Position numbers and translations under genes: made by a program. A DNA stretch of 59,001 bases from Bacillus sp. 2B10 (GTDB taxonomy: Bacteria; Pseudomonadota; Alphaproteobacteria; Sphingomonadales; Sphingomonadaceae), in contig RPSH01000027.1 of assembly GCA_003946805.1 (NCBI GenBank), forward strand, positions 1-59,001. Reading direction: 5' to 3'. Shown one piece after another: positions 58,876 through 59,001 of this stretch. The notes under the pieces are model-generated. The model had not been told where the DNA came from, searched no databases, and saw only the letters and a list, made by a program, of their open reading frames with translations. The first letter of the stretch is position 1, and the number at the start of each line of letters is the position of its first letter.

Positions 58876-59001
58876 GAGCCCGACTCATAATTCGAGCTTT
58901 GCGATACGGCGGGTCATTCGCCTGATGGATGCGATGATGAGCCATGCTTCTGACGAGGCGATGGAAGCCTCCCAGTCCTTGGCGAGGCGTCGGCATCGGT
59001 T
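58876..59001 (-). mobile_element. IS5-family insertion sequence, 3' end (continues beyond window)
   Basis: The element enters from the window's right edge. It ends at a terminal-repeat-like GAGCCCGACTCA beginning at 58876, preceded by TTA, which fits the TNA target duplication of the IS427 subgroup. The other end is outside the window, so inverted repeats could not be compared. Confidence 0.65.
58885..59001 (-). CDS. IS5-family transposase, C-terminal end (partial)
   Basis: The last 38 codons read NRCRRLAKDWEASIASSEAW, LIIASIRRMTRRIAK and end at a TGA at 58885. This matches the conserved C-terminus of IS5-family (IS427-type) transposases, including the RLAKDWE and RMTRRIA blocks. The rest lies beyond the window. 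It is in a different frame from the interrupted LprI-like gene. Confidence 0.8.
   Translation of the reverse strand, partial: NRCRRLAKDWEASIASSEAWLIIASIRRMTRRIAKLEL

Noticed and set aside
58545..58925. 126-codon plus-strand frame opposite the LprI-like fragment and IS end
   Set aside because: The minus strand gives the clear DUF1311 and transposase sequences; this is their shadow.

Overview
The window looks like a chromosomal segment of a sphingomonad-type alphaproteobacterium. The evidence is high GC, three very large TonB-dependent receptors with Sphingomonas/Caulobacter-style N-termini, a DUF3297 gene, and scattered short GC-rich palindromes (CCCCAGC-GAAG-GCTGGGG type) in the intergenic gaps. 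No rRNA, tRNA or CRISPR array was seen.

Layout. (1) 0-9.2 kb, core genes: ligA, a TonB receptor, a LytS/LytTR two-component pair coupled to trhO, DUF3297, a small Tyr/Arg-rich secreted protein and an EVE-domain protein. (2) 9.3-25.2 kb, a plant-polysaccharide utilisation region: hexuronate-type MFS, FAH-fold hydratase, LacI regulator, type-B carboxylesterase, pectate lyase coupled to a ThuA-cupin protein, TonB receptor, MHS-type MFS, alpha/beta hydrolase and GH92. A repeated motif, TGACACCGGTTTC, lies upstream of the hydratase/LacI pair, esterase, pectate lyase and TonB receptor and is a good candidate LacI operator. (3) 25.4-31.9 kb: TetR plus a small protein, kynA-kynU-Lrp, then murQ-GntR-FAD monooxygenase. 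(4) 32-41.1 kb, a second carbohydrate locus: a TonB receptor divergent from a tightly coupled operon of a tryptophan-halogenase-like flavoprotein, GH29, GH5 and GH39. (5) 41.3-47.3 kb: small HNH-like genes, a frameshifted 2OG-Fe(II) oxygenase and the RNA-repair cluster rtcB-rtcA with divergent rtcR, including a candidate sigma-54 promoter and two strong RNA hairpins.

(6) 47.3-58.9 kb, an accessory island flanked by IS5-family sequence on both sides: a 3' transposase remnant directly after rtcR, and an IS5 element that interrupts an lprI-like gene at the right edge. The island holds a minus-strand two-gene operon of unknown proteins (255 and 695 aa). It also holds a plus-strand four-gene operon in which every junction is a GTGA overlap: a coiled-coil Rad50/SMC-like ATPase with two CxxC pairs, a small possible winged-helix protein, an unknown 315-aa protein and a membrane KAP-type P-loop NTPase. 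Beyond it are a convergent DNA methyltransferase and a divergent small DNA-binding protein; the start codons of these two form the two ends of one 26-bp palindrome. The gene content fits an uncharacterised conflict or defence system with a modification component, and it is the most likely place for something new here. Function there is inferred from architecture only.
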